Source of the DNA: Clusia tigrina
Lineage: Eukaryota; Arthropoda; Insecta; Diptera; Clusiidae
Assembly: GCA_920105625.2 (NCBI GenBank)
Contig: OV050030.1
Location: 405,933,034 to 405,997,033 of the forward strand
DNA length: 64,000 nt
Reading direction: 5' to 3'
Translations under genes and position numbers: made by a program
Part shown: positions 23,540 through 36,033 of the stretch, one piece after another
Layout: each line of letters starts with the position of its first letter
How positions within the stretch are numbered: position 1 is the stretch's first letter
The notes under the pieces: generated by a model
What the model was told of the DNA's origin: nothing
The model's input: the letters and a program-made list of their open reading frames with translations, nothing else
Database searches by the model: none

Positions 23540-24827
23540 CGAGGGCAGTTCGAAATGTTCTTAGCCTAACAATGAAAAACAAGAGCTAGATATTAAAATT
23601 ATTTTATTTTTCAACATAATCTCCTGAAACTTCAATACACTTAGTCCAACGTTTTTCTAACAATTCTACCCCTTGTTTAAAATAATTTTCCGGAAGCTCC
23701 TCAAAATAATCGTTTACAGCTGCCATTGAATCTTCATTGTAGGTAAAACGTTTGCCAATAAGGAATTTTTTTAGATTTGGGACAGGTAGAAGTCAGAGGG
23801 AGCTAAATCAGGAGAATAAGGTGGGTGGTCAAGCAATTCGTACTTCAATTCGTTCAATTTTGCCATTGTTAAAACATTCTTCTGGCATGATGCGTTGTCC
23901 TGATGAAAAATAATTTTTTTTTGTTGTAAACCAGGTCGTTTTTCTCGAATTTTCAAATTCAATTGATCCAAAATGTTACAATAATATTTAGAATTTATTG
24001 TTTTACCTTTTTGAAGATAGTCGATTAATAAAATTCCTTTGAAATCCCAGAAAACCGTTGCAATGACCTTACCAGCCGATTGAACTGTTTTTGCCTTCTT
24101 TGGTGCACTTCCACTTCAGTCCATTGTTGGGATTGTTCTTTTGTTTCTGGTGTGAAGTGATGGATCCATGTTTAATCAACAGTTATGAAACGACGGTTAA
24201 AATCCATTTTATTTCGCTTAAAACGATCCAAACAAGCTTGAGAAATTTTCATTCGAATATGTTTTTGGTCAACTGTTAACAAATGCGGCACCCATCTTGC
24301 AGAAAGCTTTTTCATATGTAATTCTTGTTGCAAAATAAAATGTACTCGATCATTTGAGATGCCTATGGCATTACCTATTTCACGCACTTTCACTCGTCGA
24401 TCGTCTAATACCATATCATGAACTTTAGCTATGATTTCTGGCGTTGTTGCAGTTTTTGGACGTCCACTTCGGGGTTCATCTTGAATGCTTGTACGACCAC
24501 GTTTAAATTCAGCAATCCAATTTTTTACTGTTGCATATGAAGGAGCACTTTCACCTAACACATTCACCATATCATTATGAATTTCTTGTCCCGATAAACC
24601 TTTCTTATGTAAATATTTAATCACACCACAAATTTCTAATTTTTCCATTATAAAAAAATCACTGAAGCGTCTTTTTTGAACACGTGTTACTATACGAATG
24701 AGTTGCCAGATCTCAATGAAATTTAGCATGTGTTCATATGACGGATGGAAGTTTCCATTATAGAAAGCTTTTTGCTGTTTATACCGCCATCTATATGTCA
24801 GGCTAAGAACATTTCGAATAGCCCTCG
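23540..24827 (-). mobile_element. Mariner element with both termini (1288 bp)
   Basis: Flanked by TA at 23538-23539 and 24828-24829. The terminal repeats begin CGAGGGCAGTTCGAAATGTT on the left and CGAGGGCTATTCGAAATGTT read inward from the right. The minus strand encodes a transposase related to, but clearly distinct from, that at 49279-50294. Confidence 0.93.
23604..24648 (-). pseudogene. Mariner transposase, nonsense and frameshifts
   Basis: Starts MEKLEICGVIKYLHKKGLS (ATG at 24648) and ends at a stop near 23604, normal mariner length. The N-terminal part has NWIAEFKRGRTSIQDEPRSG and the RRVKVREIGNAIGIS helix-turn-helix. The expected VDETW, holding the first catalytic Asp, reads VD-stop: a GAA-to-TAA change near 24172. 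A 4 bp deletion follows near 24112. HQDNAS and SPDLAPSDFYL keep the second and third Asp (DD34D), and another frameshift comes right after the third. It is clearly inactive. Confidence 0.9.
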
Positions 24828-27235
24828 TATGTATTCAAAAAGATCAGCTCAGGTCTGTCTACAGTATCAAAAAACTTTCGCAGTATAAAAACTTGTCAAG
24901 TTGGCAAGCACAGCATATCGACTCGCTGTGTGTGGGAGTGTGTATTACTGAGTAAAATTACTGCTTGTATGCACAAGTCAGTTTTTGTGGCTTTTATGTT
25001 ACTCCTGTTTGTTTGCCTTAATGGAGTTAATTTGCTAACTGCGTAGAGACACCGGAGTATGTGAATCATGTGATTCATAGCTTGGCCACCGCTGTTGTGC
25101 ACACTAAATCTTTGAAAGCATATTCCAGGTTGCTACTAGAAGAGTGCTTGATAACATACAGTTCTCTATATTTATGTTTGAACTATTTGTAAGTCAATTG
25201 AAGCCATTTTTTTAATAATAATGCTAAATTTAAACACCGAGTTCATAGTTTAAGTTGTATTCACAGTCTTTCACTACTGTAACTAAGTATATTAATCAAA
25301 TGTTTAGATACGAATCTAACCGAGTTTAACAATGGGTGCATAATTATTCTATATTTTCTTCTGTAGATGTACATTACTCTTGACTATACTATGCCTATTT
25401 CATACATCTAAAAGTAACCAATAATCCATGAAAACTCCTTTAACAAAAAGCTCAGCAATTGGAAATATGTTCATATCTGTTGATTGTAGTAGCAATACCA
25501 CAAATGTGTCTGAAATGTATACACACTGGAAGATACTCGTTGTGTAGAGACACTCGAAGATATTTCTTGGAACACTATCCTAATTTTGTGCACCACATGT
25601 GAGCCACTCTTTAATCAGCACCGCATTACTTGTCATCCCAACAAGTCACTACATCCATAAGAAGCTCTTCCATTGCTGCCATGTGCAAAGCACTGATTTC
25701 GCAAAACCCATGCTTATGAAAGGAGCCAACTACAAATTCGCCGCCGACACAAAAAACACCAAAAACATCACCAAACAAAATGCGTGCCATGAAATTAATT
25801 GAAAATGTTTTTTACTTGCTCGAACAGACTGATTTGTGGCAGGCAAACTGCAAGCGACTGCAACAAAATTGCAACATCGCAGAGAGTGGCTTCCTTTTAC
25901 ACAACAACAACAACAACAACAACCACAACAACAACAACACCACCACAGCTGCTATCGCTATCAAAACGGACGCAACAACATTTGGAAAAAACCAAAACGA
26001 AGGCCCTCTGCGATCCATAGCAAGTGGGCAAAACCGCTGCGGAAATAGGCTGCGAATCAAAAGGCTACAAAATGCTTTCACTTTTTTTATTTCTGAATTG
26101 CAAAGGAAAACCAAAAACAAAAACAAAAGCAAAAATGCAAAAATACAAACAAACGTGAACGAAAATGGAAATGAAAATGAAATGAAGAAAACAAAATTCG
26201 AAAAGAAAAATTAATGCAAATGCGTGCAAATGCAATTTCGCTGCGCATGCCGCAAAATTGGAAGCGTTTTAAATCCTCGCAGGCAAATTGTTGCCGTTTA
26301 ATTTGAAACTTATTCATGTGTGACACTTTGCAGGCAACCGTCCCCGGCCTCGCGTCAGTCCGCCCCTCAATCACACTGTGAGGTAACCACTGCCTCAACA
26401 GGTCCAGCAAGTCAGCCAGGCAGGCAGACAGGCGGCCACAGCTGCAAAGTCAGTCAGTGTGGTGCGCCGATGCAGATGCTGATGCTGTTGATGCTGTAAT
26501 CAAACATGCGTCGCTATTGGGCACCACCAGCAGCACCGAGCAACGAACACTTGCACCAATAAATTGAACCGCAGCGGTCATTGTCAGGCAGGAAGTGAAC
26601 GCGCCTCGGCTTAGTTTGTGACAGTGGTGGAGTGGATTTTAAGTCTATGCATTCATTTTGGGGAACTCACTCTCTGCTGTGAACTCTTTTCGTTCGGCAA
26701 TTGTTGCTGGTGTTGCCGTTGTTGAGGCGTTTGCATAATATCACATTTTGTGCATCTGCAAGTGCCACTTTCGTTGCCAATGTTAAGTGCACGACCGATT
26801 AAAATCTTCTGTGGCAAACAGTGGGCAAAACTGCAAGTTCTCCAACACTAAAAATTGTTTGTGGAATGCGTTTAAAAGAATAAAAATCTTAAATATCATA
26901 CACAAATGAAACTGTATCCTAGACAAACTTGAAGAAAATGCTTGAAAATGAAGGCAAACGCTTTCAGTGTGAAGCAAATGTTGTGAGCGTTGAAGTTATA
27001 AGTATTTCAGATTGTGACCACATAGCTATCTCAGTTATTCATGACTAAAGATAAATCTAAACATTTCAATTTATCACCGTTACATTCAATTTAAAGTCAG
27101 GGTATTCGTTTACCATCATTTTGCTATCGCATAATTAATGATAATTCCCTAGTGATGTTGCATGTTTCTCTTATAATATGACGTTGCGTCGTCAATTGTG
27201 GTGTCTCTTTTATAGTAATGGATGCAAGTCTTCAG
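24828..27235. other. Non-coding stretch with CAA microsatellite
   Basis: No gene recognised. A 144-codon frame at 25780-26214 is a by-product of CAA and A-rich sequence. The segment 26330-26640 is less AT-rich than its surroundings and could be a regulatory or 5' untranslated region, but nothing shows this directly. Confidence 0.45.
25903..25946. repeat. (CAA)n microsatellite
   Basis: Runs of CAA/AAC with one CCA interruption, giving Asn-, Gln- or Thr-rich frames depending on phase. Confidence 0.9.
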
Positions 27236-28400
27236 TCTTGAAGTGTGCTCGAAACCAGCAAAACTGTATAAAAAGACGAATGCAGTTTAGTTGCAACAGA
27301 GAAGCAGCAAAGTTTATAAACCAGGACAACAGTTTGATTGTAACTTGGAAGCAGCAAAAATGTATAAAGTGAGGAATTTAGTTTTGATACAACTGGGAAT
27401 CTAGCAAAATAGGGCGGAATACAGTTTGTTTGTAACTAGGAAGGAGCAAAAAGTATAAAGGGAGGAATACAGTTTAGTTGGAAGTTGGAAGCAGCAAAAA
27501 TGTATAAAGGGTGGAATATAGTTTAGTTGGAACTTGGAAGCAGCAAAAATGTTTAAAGGGAGGAATATAGTTTTGTTACTACTTGAAATCAAGCAACATA
27601 AAGGGCGGAATATAGTTTGGTTTTGATTTGGAAGCACCAAAAATGTACAAAAGGAGGAATACAGTTTGATTGTAACTCGGAAGCAGCAAAAATGTATAAA
27701 GTGAGGAATACAGTTTAGTTGGAACTTGGAAGCAGCAAAAATGTATAAAGGGAGGAATATAGTTTTGTTACTACTTGAAATCAAGCAACATAAAGGGCGG
27801 AATATAGTTTGGTTTTGATTTGGAAGCACCAAAAATGTACAAAGGGAGGAATACAGTTTGATTGTAACTCGGAAGCAGCAAAAATGTATAAAGTGAGGAA
27901 TACAGTTTAGTTGGAACTTGGAAGCAGCAAAAATGTATAAAGGGAGGAATATAGTTTTGTTACTACTTGAAATCAAGCAACATAAAGGGCGGAATATAGT
28001 TTGGTTTTGATTTGGAAGCACCAAAAATGTACAAAGGGAGGAATACAGTTTGATTGTAAGTAGGAAGGAGCAAAAAGTATAAAGGGAGGAATACAGTTTA
28101 GTTGGAACTTGGAAACAGCAAAAATGTATAAAGGGAGGAATATAGTTTTGTTACTACTTGGAATCAAGCAACATAAAGGGCGGAATATAGTTTGGTTTTG
28201 ATTTGGAAGCACCAAAAATGTACAAAGGGAGGAATACAGTTTGATTGTAACTCGGAAGCAGCAAAAATGTATAAAGTGAGGAATACAGTTTAGTTGGAAC
28301 TTGGAAGCAGCAAAAATTTATAAAGGGAGGAATGTTACAACTGGAGAATGAAGAAATATAAATGGAGGAATACAGTTTAGTTGTAACTCGGAAGCAGTAA
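27236..28400. repeat. Tandem array with 192 bp higher-order unit
   Basis: Monomers of about 49 bp share the core GGAAGCAGCAAAAATGTATA plus GGAATACAGTTT. From 27563 four distinct monomers (three of 49 bp, one of 45 bp) repeat as a block, starting at about 27563, 27755, 27947 and 28138 (192, 192 and 191 bp). Both ends decay into diverged monomers. Since 192 is a multiple of three, the minus strand stays open for about 200 codons at 27401-28024; I read that as a consequence of the period, not a gene. Confidence 0.93.
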
Positions 28401-29734
28401 CTGTTAACAGTGAAGCCAAAGTACTTTTGTATTAAGTGGCACAATCCAGTGAACGAAGTAGAATCTTATTTTCGTAAAAATAGGCATAACAGAGATCTTT
28501 TCGATATTTTTGGAAGAACTACTCGTACATTAAAAAGGTGCATCTGGTCAAAAGTAGATTTTTTGTTACGAAAGGAAGTGGGAGTACATGTTTAGAGACA
28601 TTCATTGTATATTTTTTACTATGACTGAGTTGATAGTATAAATAGAAAATTTTACAAACGTCGTCCCTCAACTTGAGTGTGTTTTAACAATTGAGTTCGG
28701 TTGTAACTAACATACATATATGGAATGCACTTACTTTCTAAGGCACTTCTTCATAAATTCTATGTTGAAAGAGAAATTGAAGTATGTTTAAGAAAACTGC
28801 CTGATCCTGTGTTGTACTCCGAATAGCTGAGGGACTTGGAGTTTAAGAATCAATGGTGTCTAATAAATGGCGTGTTTCTCAGATCCATATTTGGATTAAA
28901 CAACATTAATTGTAGGTTTTATAAATTTATATATTTATATATATATATATTTATATATGAGAGTAGGTCAGTAATCGGCAATTCAGTGAAATTAGGATTA
29001 TTTGTCTCGAATTCCTTGACAGACAAGTTGCACGCGGTAGATGCAAATGTGTGGTGATGCCACCGTAATTATTTCCAGAAGGAGAATTATTGAAACATTT
29101 TCCCAGAGCTATCTCGGACACGCCACTTGACCTCATCAGATATATTTCAATGAAGGAAATATTTAACCAAGGACTTATTATGTCTCAGAAACCAACAGCA
29201 CACCAACTATCAATCCTCCTTATATATAATAAAACATCTAGTTTATCACAAGGATCTCAAACTCCTCGTCGAAGATGACATGGACTTTCCATCTGTCTCT
29301 GATTGAGATTTAAAATATTGTAGAATATAAATTGAAAGAAAGATAAAAATACAGTAAATGTTTAATTCATTTGAAATGTTTTGTATTACATTTAATTATG
29401 CTTAAAATTAATCATGGATAGGGGAGTTATCAAAAATTGTATCTAACTCATATATAAATTTGGTAGTAATTGGTATTCAAAGTGAAGGGGCTTCAAAAAA
29501 ATTCAAGAATAGACTCACTGACTATCTCTGATATTGTAAAAGCCTTGAGCCAAACAGAATTCAAACTAGTCTGGGAATTTCTGAGTCCAACGTTGACAAC
29601 AATTCAACTTAAGGACCGGAGACTTCCAACCAATTCAATCCAAAGTCAATTCTGATTAACTAATTGACTAATTGACTAATTTCCTATTGGAGAAATATGT
29701 AGGTAGGAGACCCGCGGGATAAAAGATTCTCTCA
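28401..29734. other. Non-coding stretch
   Basis: No gene recognised. A short AT microsatellite lies at about 28921-28960. Confidence 0.5.
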
Positions 29735-30812
29735 GAAAATTTTCAGAATCATTATTCAATATTGACAAGTCCAGAATGAATAAGTCGCTACTTAAGCAAG
29801 CTTTGGGTCTTTTGTAGTGCGAAGTTCTTGTTGGCTCTGACGAACGATGTTCCTTCAAAGTCGTTACTCAATATGGGTCAGTCCAGAATGAATAAGTCCA
29901 ACTTAAGCAAGCTTTGGTTCCTTTGTAGATCGAAGTTTTTTTGGCTCTGACCAATGATGTTCCTTCAAAATCATTATTCAATATTGGCCAGTCCAGAATG
30001 AAAAAGTGCGCTACTTAAGCTAGCTTTGGTTCCTTTGCAGATTGAAGTTCTTGATGGCTCTGACGAACGATGTTCCTTCAAAATCATTATTCAATATTGG
30101 CCACTCTAGAATGAATAAGTCGCTACTTAAGCAAGCTTTGGTTCCTTTGCAGATCGGTGTTCTTGTTGGCACTGACCAACGATGTTCTTTCAAAATCATT
30201 ATTCAATATTGACAAGTCCAGAATGAATAAGTCGCTACTTAAGCAAGCTTTGGTTCCTTTACAGATCGATGTTCTTGTTGGCTCTGACGAACGATGTTCC
30301 TTCAAAGTTGTTACTCAATATGGGTCAGTCCAGAATGAATAAGTCCAACTTAAGCAAGCTTTGGTTCCTTTGCAGATCGAAGTTCTTGTTGGCTCTGATC
30401 AACGATGTTCCTTCAAAGTTGTTACTCAATATGGGTCAGTCCAGAATGAATAAGTCCAACTTAAGCAAGCTTTGGTTCCTTTGTAGATTGAAGTTTTTGT
30501 TGGCTCTGACCAACGATGTTCTTTCAAAATCATTATTCAATATTGGCCAGTCCAGAATGAATAAGTAGCTACTTAAGCAAACTTTGACTCCTTTGTAGAG
30601 CGAAGTTCTTGTTGGCTCTGACCAACGATGTTCTTTCAAAATCATTATTCAATATTGGCCAGTCCAGAATGAATAAGTAGCTACTTAAGCAAACTTTGAC
30701 TCCTTTGTAGAGCGAAGTTCTTGTTGGCTCTGACCAACGATGTTCCTCCAAATCCTTATTCAATATTTGCCAGTCCAGAATGAATAAGTCGCAAGCTTTG
30801 GTTCCTTTGTGG
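29735..30812. repeat. 111-112 bp tandem array, about 10 copies
   Basis: The marker AAGCAAGCTTTGG starts at 29794, 29905, 30017, 30129, 30241, 30352, 30463, 30575 and 30687, always 111 or 112 bases apart (the 30017 copy has one substitution, and the last two read AAGCAAACTTTG). Each unit also has CCAGAATGAATAAGT and GGCTCTGACCAACGATGTTC. A shortened copy ends the array near 30812. The unit matches no family I recognise. Confidence 0.95.
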
Positions 30813-32965
30813 ATCGATTATATTCCTAACTAAATGACAGATTATCATTGATTGAGCTCTTAATTAGTAAAAAAAAATGTCTCTACCTTATGTATTAAAA
30901 TTGATCCTTCACTTATTTATGAGATATGTAGGAAATATTCCAGAATTCTTCACGTTTCTAGTCTGCTGCGAGTGCCTCCAAATTTCCCTCCTTGTTGGGG
31001 ATTATTTTGTTTAACTGCTTCAGACAAATTTGTAAGTAGTTTCCTGGCGATGCAGTTTCTGTGCTGTACCAGTATTTCTGTTTTATCCTAGAACATGCAT
31101 CTGCGCCACGTCCTGGTGATTCTCTCCTACTTATTGAAAAGTTCATTGAGCACTTTGAGTTGGGATTTATATGAATTCCATTCCATTGATTGCCTGTGTG
31201 TCAGTCAGCAAAAAGCTACGAATTGAATTGTGTTCGTTTTTCTTCTTCAATTTCAGTTTTTTTCGGTTTGCTGCAATTTGCTTTCTCCAGAGCTGCACTA
31301 ACACTCATTTCACACACGTACGAATAGATTCATATATTTAGATTTGTGTGTTACAAAAGTACGGCATTGCACATCTTTTGTTTGCCAATTAAACACTCCA
31401 CTATTCGCAGCAATTAAAGTCAGCGCCGTCGGTTTCACATTTCTGCAGAAATTTGGTGAATTCGCACCACAGTGTTTGCGCTTGCTGGCCCAAGTCGGGC
31501 CGTGTGCAGCTTACGATTACACGCTCACCCAGTGAAAACGAAAGTGAATTGTCTGCACAGCGCATTTCGCTGGGCTCATGCACTCACATGTCGGCGATTG
31601 GGGAATTTGTACTCCGCAGCCAAAGCCAAAGTCAGAGGTAAAGCTGCAGTTGGACAGGTTTTTGCTGCACTGCAACTCGCCTGGTCCCGTTGTACATGAT
31701 GAAGATGATCATGACAAGAGCATCTGAGGCTTTTTGCCTTCTTATACGATGCCCGCAACTGTGGGTTTCCACTTGAATTTGATCGTTGACTGTTATGGCA
31801 TGCAAGGCTTTTGGATTTCTTCATTGGATGGCAATGTTGCAGTTGCCGCTACCGCCGCTTCCGCGTCTTTTTGCTGTTTTGTAGATTATGTAATATGGGA
31901 AGATGCGGCGTCTGCGTTCGGATATGTTTTGATTATGTTACGGCCAACCGGTTACAATTTTGGCCAAAAGCAAAAGAAAAGAAAACCACATTTAATCGAC
32001 GCCAACCTGACTCTGCTGGCAGTCTCAGTCGCATGCATGAGCTTCTGACAGCCCGAAACTAGTTGGACTTAGTGTCAGCATTTATATATGAACGATAACA
32101 CTCCAGCATATGTCATAATAGCCCCTGCATTATGTATTCCTATTAATAAGAGTTTTATTGTCTTTCTTCGCTGGTTTCGTTAGCATATAAATGCTTAACT
32201 AATGCATGCGCAAAATGCTATCAACGCTGGCGTGCCAACGAAACCAGCAAACCACCAAAATCCAAATACCGAACAATTTTTCAAACGTTTTATTTTTTCA
32301 TATTTTATTTTAATTTGTTTTATTTAAAGTTTTTTGTTACTCTCCTCTTCGTTTTTTATTTATTTAATTTGGTTTTTTGCTGTTGCTGCTGCTGCTGTTA
32401 ATCGGAATATTGCGTTTTGGCGGTTATTGTAACTCTTGTGGAATGTTTGGCGTGATGTAACGGTATTTGTGTCTCCGTGTGTAACTGAAACTGTTACAAA
32501 CATTTGCATAATGCGCGGAGAAATGAGAAAAAGAAAATCTATCTCGTATTTATTTCATTTTATGGGCTAATCAATTTATAATTTCGTTGAACTTGTTTCG
32601 CTACCGAAAATAAACAAAAGGTTTTATACGGCCGTTCCGCGTCTTCCCTCAGAGTGCTCCAGAGAGATCTGACGTTTTTTTCACCAAGTTTTCTTATGGT
32701 AATTGTAGTTTCTCATGCTTTGTTTGTGTGTATATAATGTAACTACGATAGTGGAAACATAGGAAGTGACAAGAGATGAGATGAGTGCGAAGGTGAAACT
32801 CTCCTTTACCAATTTTCTAAAATATGAAAGTGAATCTACCTTTGCACTTTTGCACTTTGCAGTTTGAGCGGTGCATTCTAATGATATTTATATGAACTCC
32901 ATTTACAGGAGAAAAAAATAGTCGTACGCTCTCCTTGTGGTGTCCAGTCCTCGCTCGCTTGAAAC
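30813..32965. other. Non-coding stretch
   Basis: No gene recognised. Open frames of 60-104 codons at 31340-32060 overlap on both strands and show no domain. It could include an unrecognised promoter or exon. Confidence 0.45.
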
Positions 32966-33180
32966 TTGAAATTTTTCGGAAGTCCTTTTCTAGAGAGTCT
33001 CGGACACTGCTCTAGTCTAGAACTTTCAGATCTATCCAAAATTGTTTACAACTCCGGCTGGTAGTGAATGTTACAAAAGTATATAAGAATTTTTGAGGCT
33101 CGCGAGGACATGGCAACAAAACGGCACTATTGCTAATTGAGGCGACCCGGCCAGCCATTTTTCCCACCTACCTACCATTC
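32966..33180 (+). mobile_element. Orphan LINE 3' end (family A)
   Basis: Matches the last 200 bp of the remnant at 16105-16895: a coding end FFGSPFLESL and SSLELSDLSK, then a 3' UTR with CACTATTGCTAATTG and a terminal run of CCTA units. Only the 3' terminal 215 bp or so are present, as expected of an extreme 5' truncation. Confidence 0.78.
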
Positions 33181-33671
33181 AATTGATTGTCAGTGAACTT
33201 CTTTATGTCCACCATCCGTATTTCCGCCACTGAATTCTTTGCTTCGTGGATGACATTGGCAAAGTGGTTCCGTTTATTAAATTATTATTCAATTGTTCGT
33301 CTCTGGAACAGAAGCTGTCTCGTATCCGTTATGAATTCTGTAACTGTGCTAAATTGTTTTCATATCACAACATCATTTTATCCGTGGTATCACAATGGAC
33401 CATTATTTGTGCCTGAGTGTGTTTTTTGCTGCCACTCCCCCCTGATCAAGGCTATCATTTCCACGCAGTAAAATACAGCTTCGGCTTCAGAAAAGTTTTC
33501 ATTTTCAATATCATTTTCAAGGCAGATATTCCACACTCAGTGGAATTCAATATTCTGAAATCGTCCCTTTATTTTAAACATTGAGAATCTTTCACTAACA
33601 AAGTAGAACACGAAGCTATCAAACGAATGCAAAACTCGCTCTCCACGCCTTTCAGAGAAGCAGCAGCTAGC

Positions 33672-34865
33672 AGTGGAGTAAGCCGGAGAACCGCCGAAGA
33701 AGGATGTCTCCAAGCAGGGCTCTTGATGCCCATTGTACTGCTAGAATATAATAGAAGTGGAGTAAGCCGGAGAACCGCCGAAGAAGGATATCTCCAAGCA
33801 GGGCTCTTGATGCCCATTGTACTGCTAGAATATAATAGAAGTGGGGTAATGCAGGAGACCCGCGAAGAAGGATGTCTCCAAGCAGGGCTCTTGATGCCCA
33901 TTGTACTGCTAGAATATAACAGAAGTGGGGTAATGCAGGAGACCCGCGAAGAAGGATGTCTCCAAGCAGGGCTCTTGATGCCCATTGTACTGCTAGAATA
34001 TAATAGAAGTGGAGTAAGCCGGAGAACCGCCGAAGAAGGATGTCTCCAAGCAGGGCTCTTGATGCCCATTGTACTGCTAGAATATAATAGAAGTGGGGTA
34101 ATGCAGGAGACCCGCGAAGAAGGATGTCTCCAAGCAGGGCTCTTGATGCCCATTGTACTGCTAGAATATAATAGAAGTGGGGTAATGCAGGAGACCCGCG
34201 AAGAAGGATGTCTCCAAGCAGGGCTCTTGATGCCCATTGTACTGCTAGAATATAATAGAAGTGGAGTAAGCCGGAGAACCGCCGAAGAAGGATATCTCCA
34301 AGCAGGGCTCTTGATGCCCATTGTACTGCTAGAATATAATAGAAGTGGGGTAATGCAGGAGACCCGCGAAGAAGGATGTCTCCAAGCAGGGCTCTTGATG
34401 CCCATTGTACTGCTAGAATATAATAGAAGTGGGGTAATGCAGGAGACCCGCGAAGAAGGATGTCTCCAAGCAGGGCTCTTGATGCCCATTGTACTGCTAG
34501 AATATAATAGAAGTGGAGTAAGCCGGAGAACCGCCGAAGAAGGATGTCTCCAAGCAGGGCTCTTGATGCCCATTGTACTGCTAGAATATAATAGAAGTGG
34601 GGTAATGCAGGAGACCCGCGAAGAAGGATGTCTCCAAGCAGGGCTCTTGATGCCCATTGTACTGCTAGAATATAATAGAAGTGGGGTAATGCAGGAGACC
34701 CGCGAAGAAGGATGTCTCCAAGCAGGGCTCTTGATGCCCATTGTACTGCTAGAATATAACAGAAGTGGGGTAATGCAGGAGACCCGCGAAGAAGGATGTC
34801 TCCAAGCAGGTCTCTTGATGCCCATTGTACTGTTAGAATAAAACAGAAGTGGGGTAATGCAGGAG
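33672..34865. repeat. 84 bp tandem array, 14 units, with higher order
   Basis: Fourteen units of exactly 84 bp plus a partial one. Type A has GTAAGCCGGAGAACCGCCG, type B has GTAATGCAGGAGACCCGCG, and A' is A with GGATATC for GGATGTC. The order is A A' B B A B B A' B B A B B B, so units 2-7 and 8-13 are the same six-unit (504 bp) block. Because 84 is a multiple of three and the unit has few stops, long frames run through on the plus strand (33627-34841, ATG start, 404 codons) and in two minus-strand frames of over 400 codons. I see no splice site or promoter that marks any of them as a gene. Confidence 0.95.
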
Positions 34866-35371
34866 CTACTTTTGTATAAAATAAAATCAAATTTAAGCGT
34901 TCGTCCCTACAACACAATCCATGAATTTCAAAAAAAAGTTGTGTGCTTTTTTAAAATCTGTCAAATCCAATGAGGAGTTCAGCAGAGAAATCTAATCACA
35001 TGCACTACTCACTAGCATGTGTTTTGGGAAGGACAGTTTCCAAATGCTTTTGCAGAAGAGTATAAAGCATTTACAAACTTGTGTTGATAATTCAATTTCT
35101 ATTATATTCTGATCCTTCCCCGGGATTGGTCTCAAAACTGCTTCTTTCTTAAATATATTTTCTCTTCGAGTCGAAGGCCTCAATAGCTAGTACTCATCCC
35201 CTTCCCCTTACAGTCGTAATTTAATTATGGTATAAGATATAATAGAATAGTATAGAATACTTCAAATCCAAAGAAAAATTTCTACAGATTAGTTTAAAGG
35301 ACTCGAAATCATATTTACATTTTACTGAATATTTTCACTGCCTCTAAAATGTTCCACATACGAAAATTAAC
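34866..35371. other. Non-coding stretch
   Basis: AT-rich; no gene recognised. Confidence 0.5.
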
Positions 35372-35471
35372 TGTTTAATTAAATTTCTACAGTTTTAATA
35401 ATATACTCGTAGTTAAAAGTTGAATAACATTTTTATGGTTTTTTAGTTAGTTGCATTTGCATTATTTAAGC

Positions 35472-35681
35472 TCAGCAATCGAGAGCGCCCAATAGCAGGA
35501 GTGAAGGATCTGGGCAGAGTGGTTTTCCAGTAGATTTAATACAAGCACCGCCAACAAGAGTGTACCCATCGGAACAGGTTGTATCATGATCAACAGCAAG
35601 AGAAGGATCCTCCTCTTTATTAGGAGCAGCTTGAGCCATAACGATCAAGGACACCATTGCGAAAACCACGAGGAACTTAAT
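35472..35681 (-). pseudogene. Small secreted four-cysteine peptide, start codon altered
   Basis: The minus-strand frame reads KFLVVFAMVSLIVMAQAA, a textbook signal peptide, then PNKEEDPSLAVDHDTTCSDG, a short region with four Cys (TTC, GAC, PLC, LDC) and a TGA stop at 35472. The codon before KFLV, where ATG is expected, is ATT (35679-35681). The first downstream ATG (35655-35657) would leave only about 11 residues of signal peptide. A TATA box and initiator sit at the right distance upstream, and an ATTAAA lies about 95 bases downstream. Size and layout resemble small secreted fly peptides, such as seminal or immune ones, but I do not recognise the family. It may be a start-lost pseudogene, use AUU, or carry a sequencing error. 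Confidence 0.6.
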
Positions 35682-35733
35682 TTCAAAATTTATCGTTAAT
35701 GTTAGAAAGACTTCACTTGATTTTTCTTTTAAA

Positions 35734-35770
35734 AACTGATGAAAAATAACTTCGCTCCGGGCTTTTTATA
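35734..35770 (-). promoter_or_regulatory. Core promoter: TATA box and initiator
   Basis: On the minus strand TATAAAAAGC begins at 35770 and ATCAGTTTT lies with its A (+1) at about 35737, a 33-base spacing standard for fly TATA/Inr promoters. It faces the small secreted peptide frame and predicts a 5' leader of about 55 bases. Confidence 0.7.
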
Positions 35771-36033
35771 ACAGAATTCCTACTCCGACAAATTCTAATT
35801 TGAAAAACAAATTTGTTTTTTTTCAGTTTTTAATTTGCAGAATCCACAAAAACTTTCGAATTGGAACTTTTCATTTGCTCAGTTGTTTAAACATGTTCAA
35901 ATTTGACATATTTTTAGTTTACAAATGTTGATGGAGCTGCTGTGAATTTGTGTCTAAGAACAGGCACCAGTTGAGGCAACTGGCGTCTTAGAATTGTTCA
36001 ACACGAGCGTAGCATGACGTGGCCCCATTAGTA

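Noticed and set aside
25780..26214. Asn-rich 144-codon frame
   Set aside because: Driven by CAA repeats and A-rich DNA; no splice or promoter support, and overlapping frames are equally open.
27401..28024. 207-codon minus-strand frame as a gene
   Set aside because: It lies wholly in the 192 bp array and is open because the period is a multiple of three.
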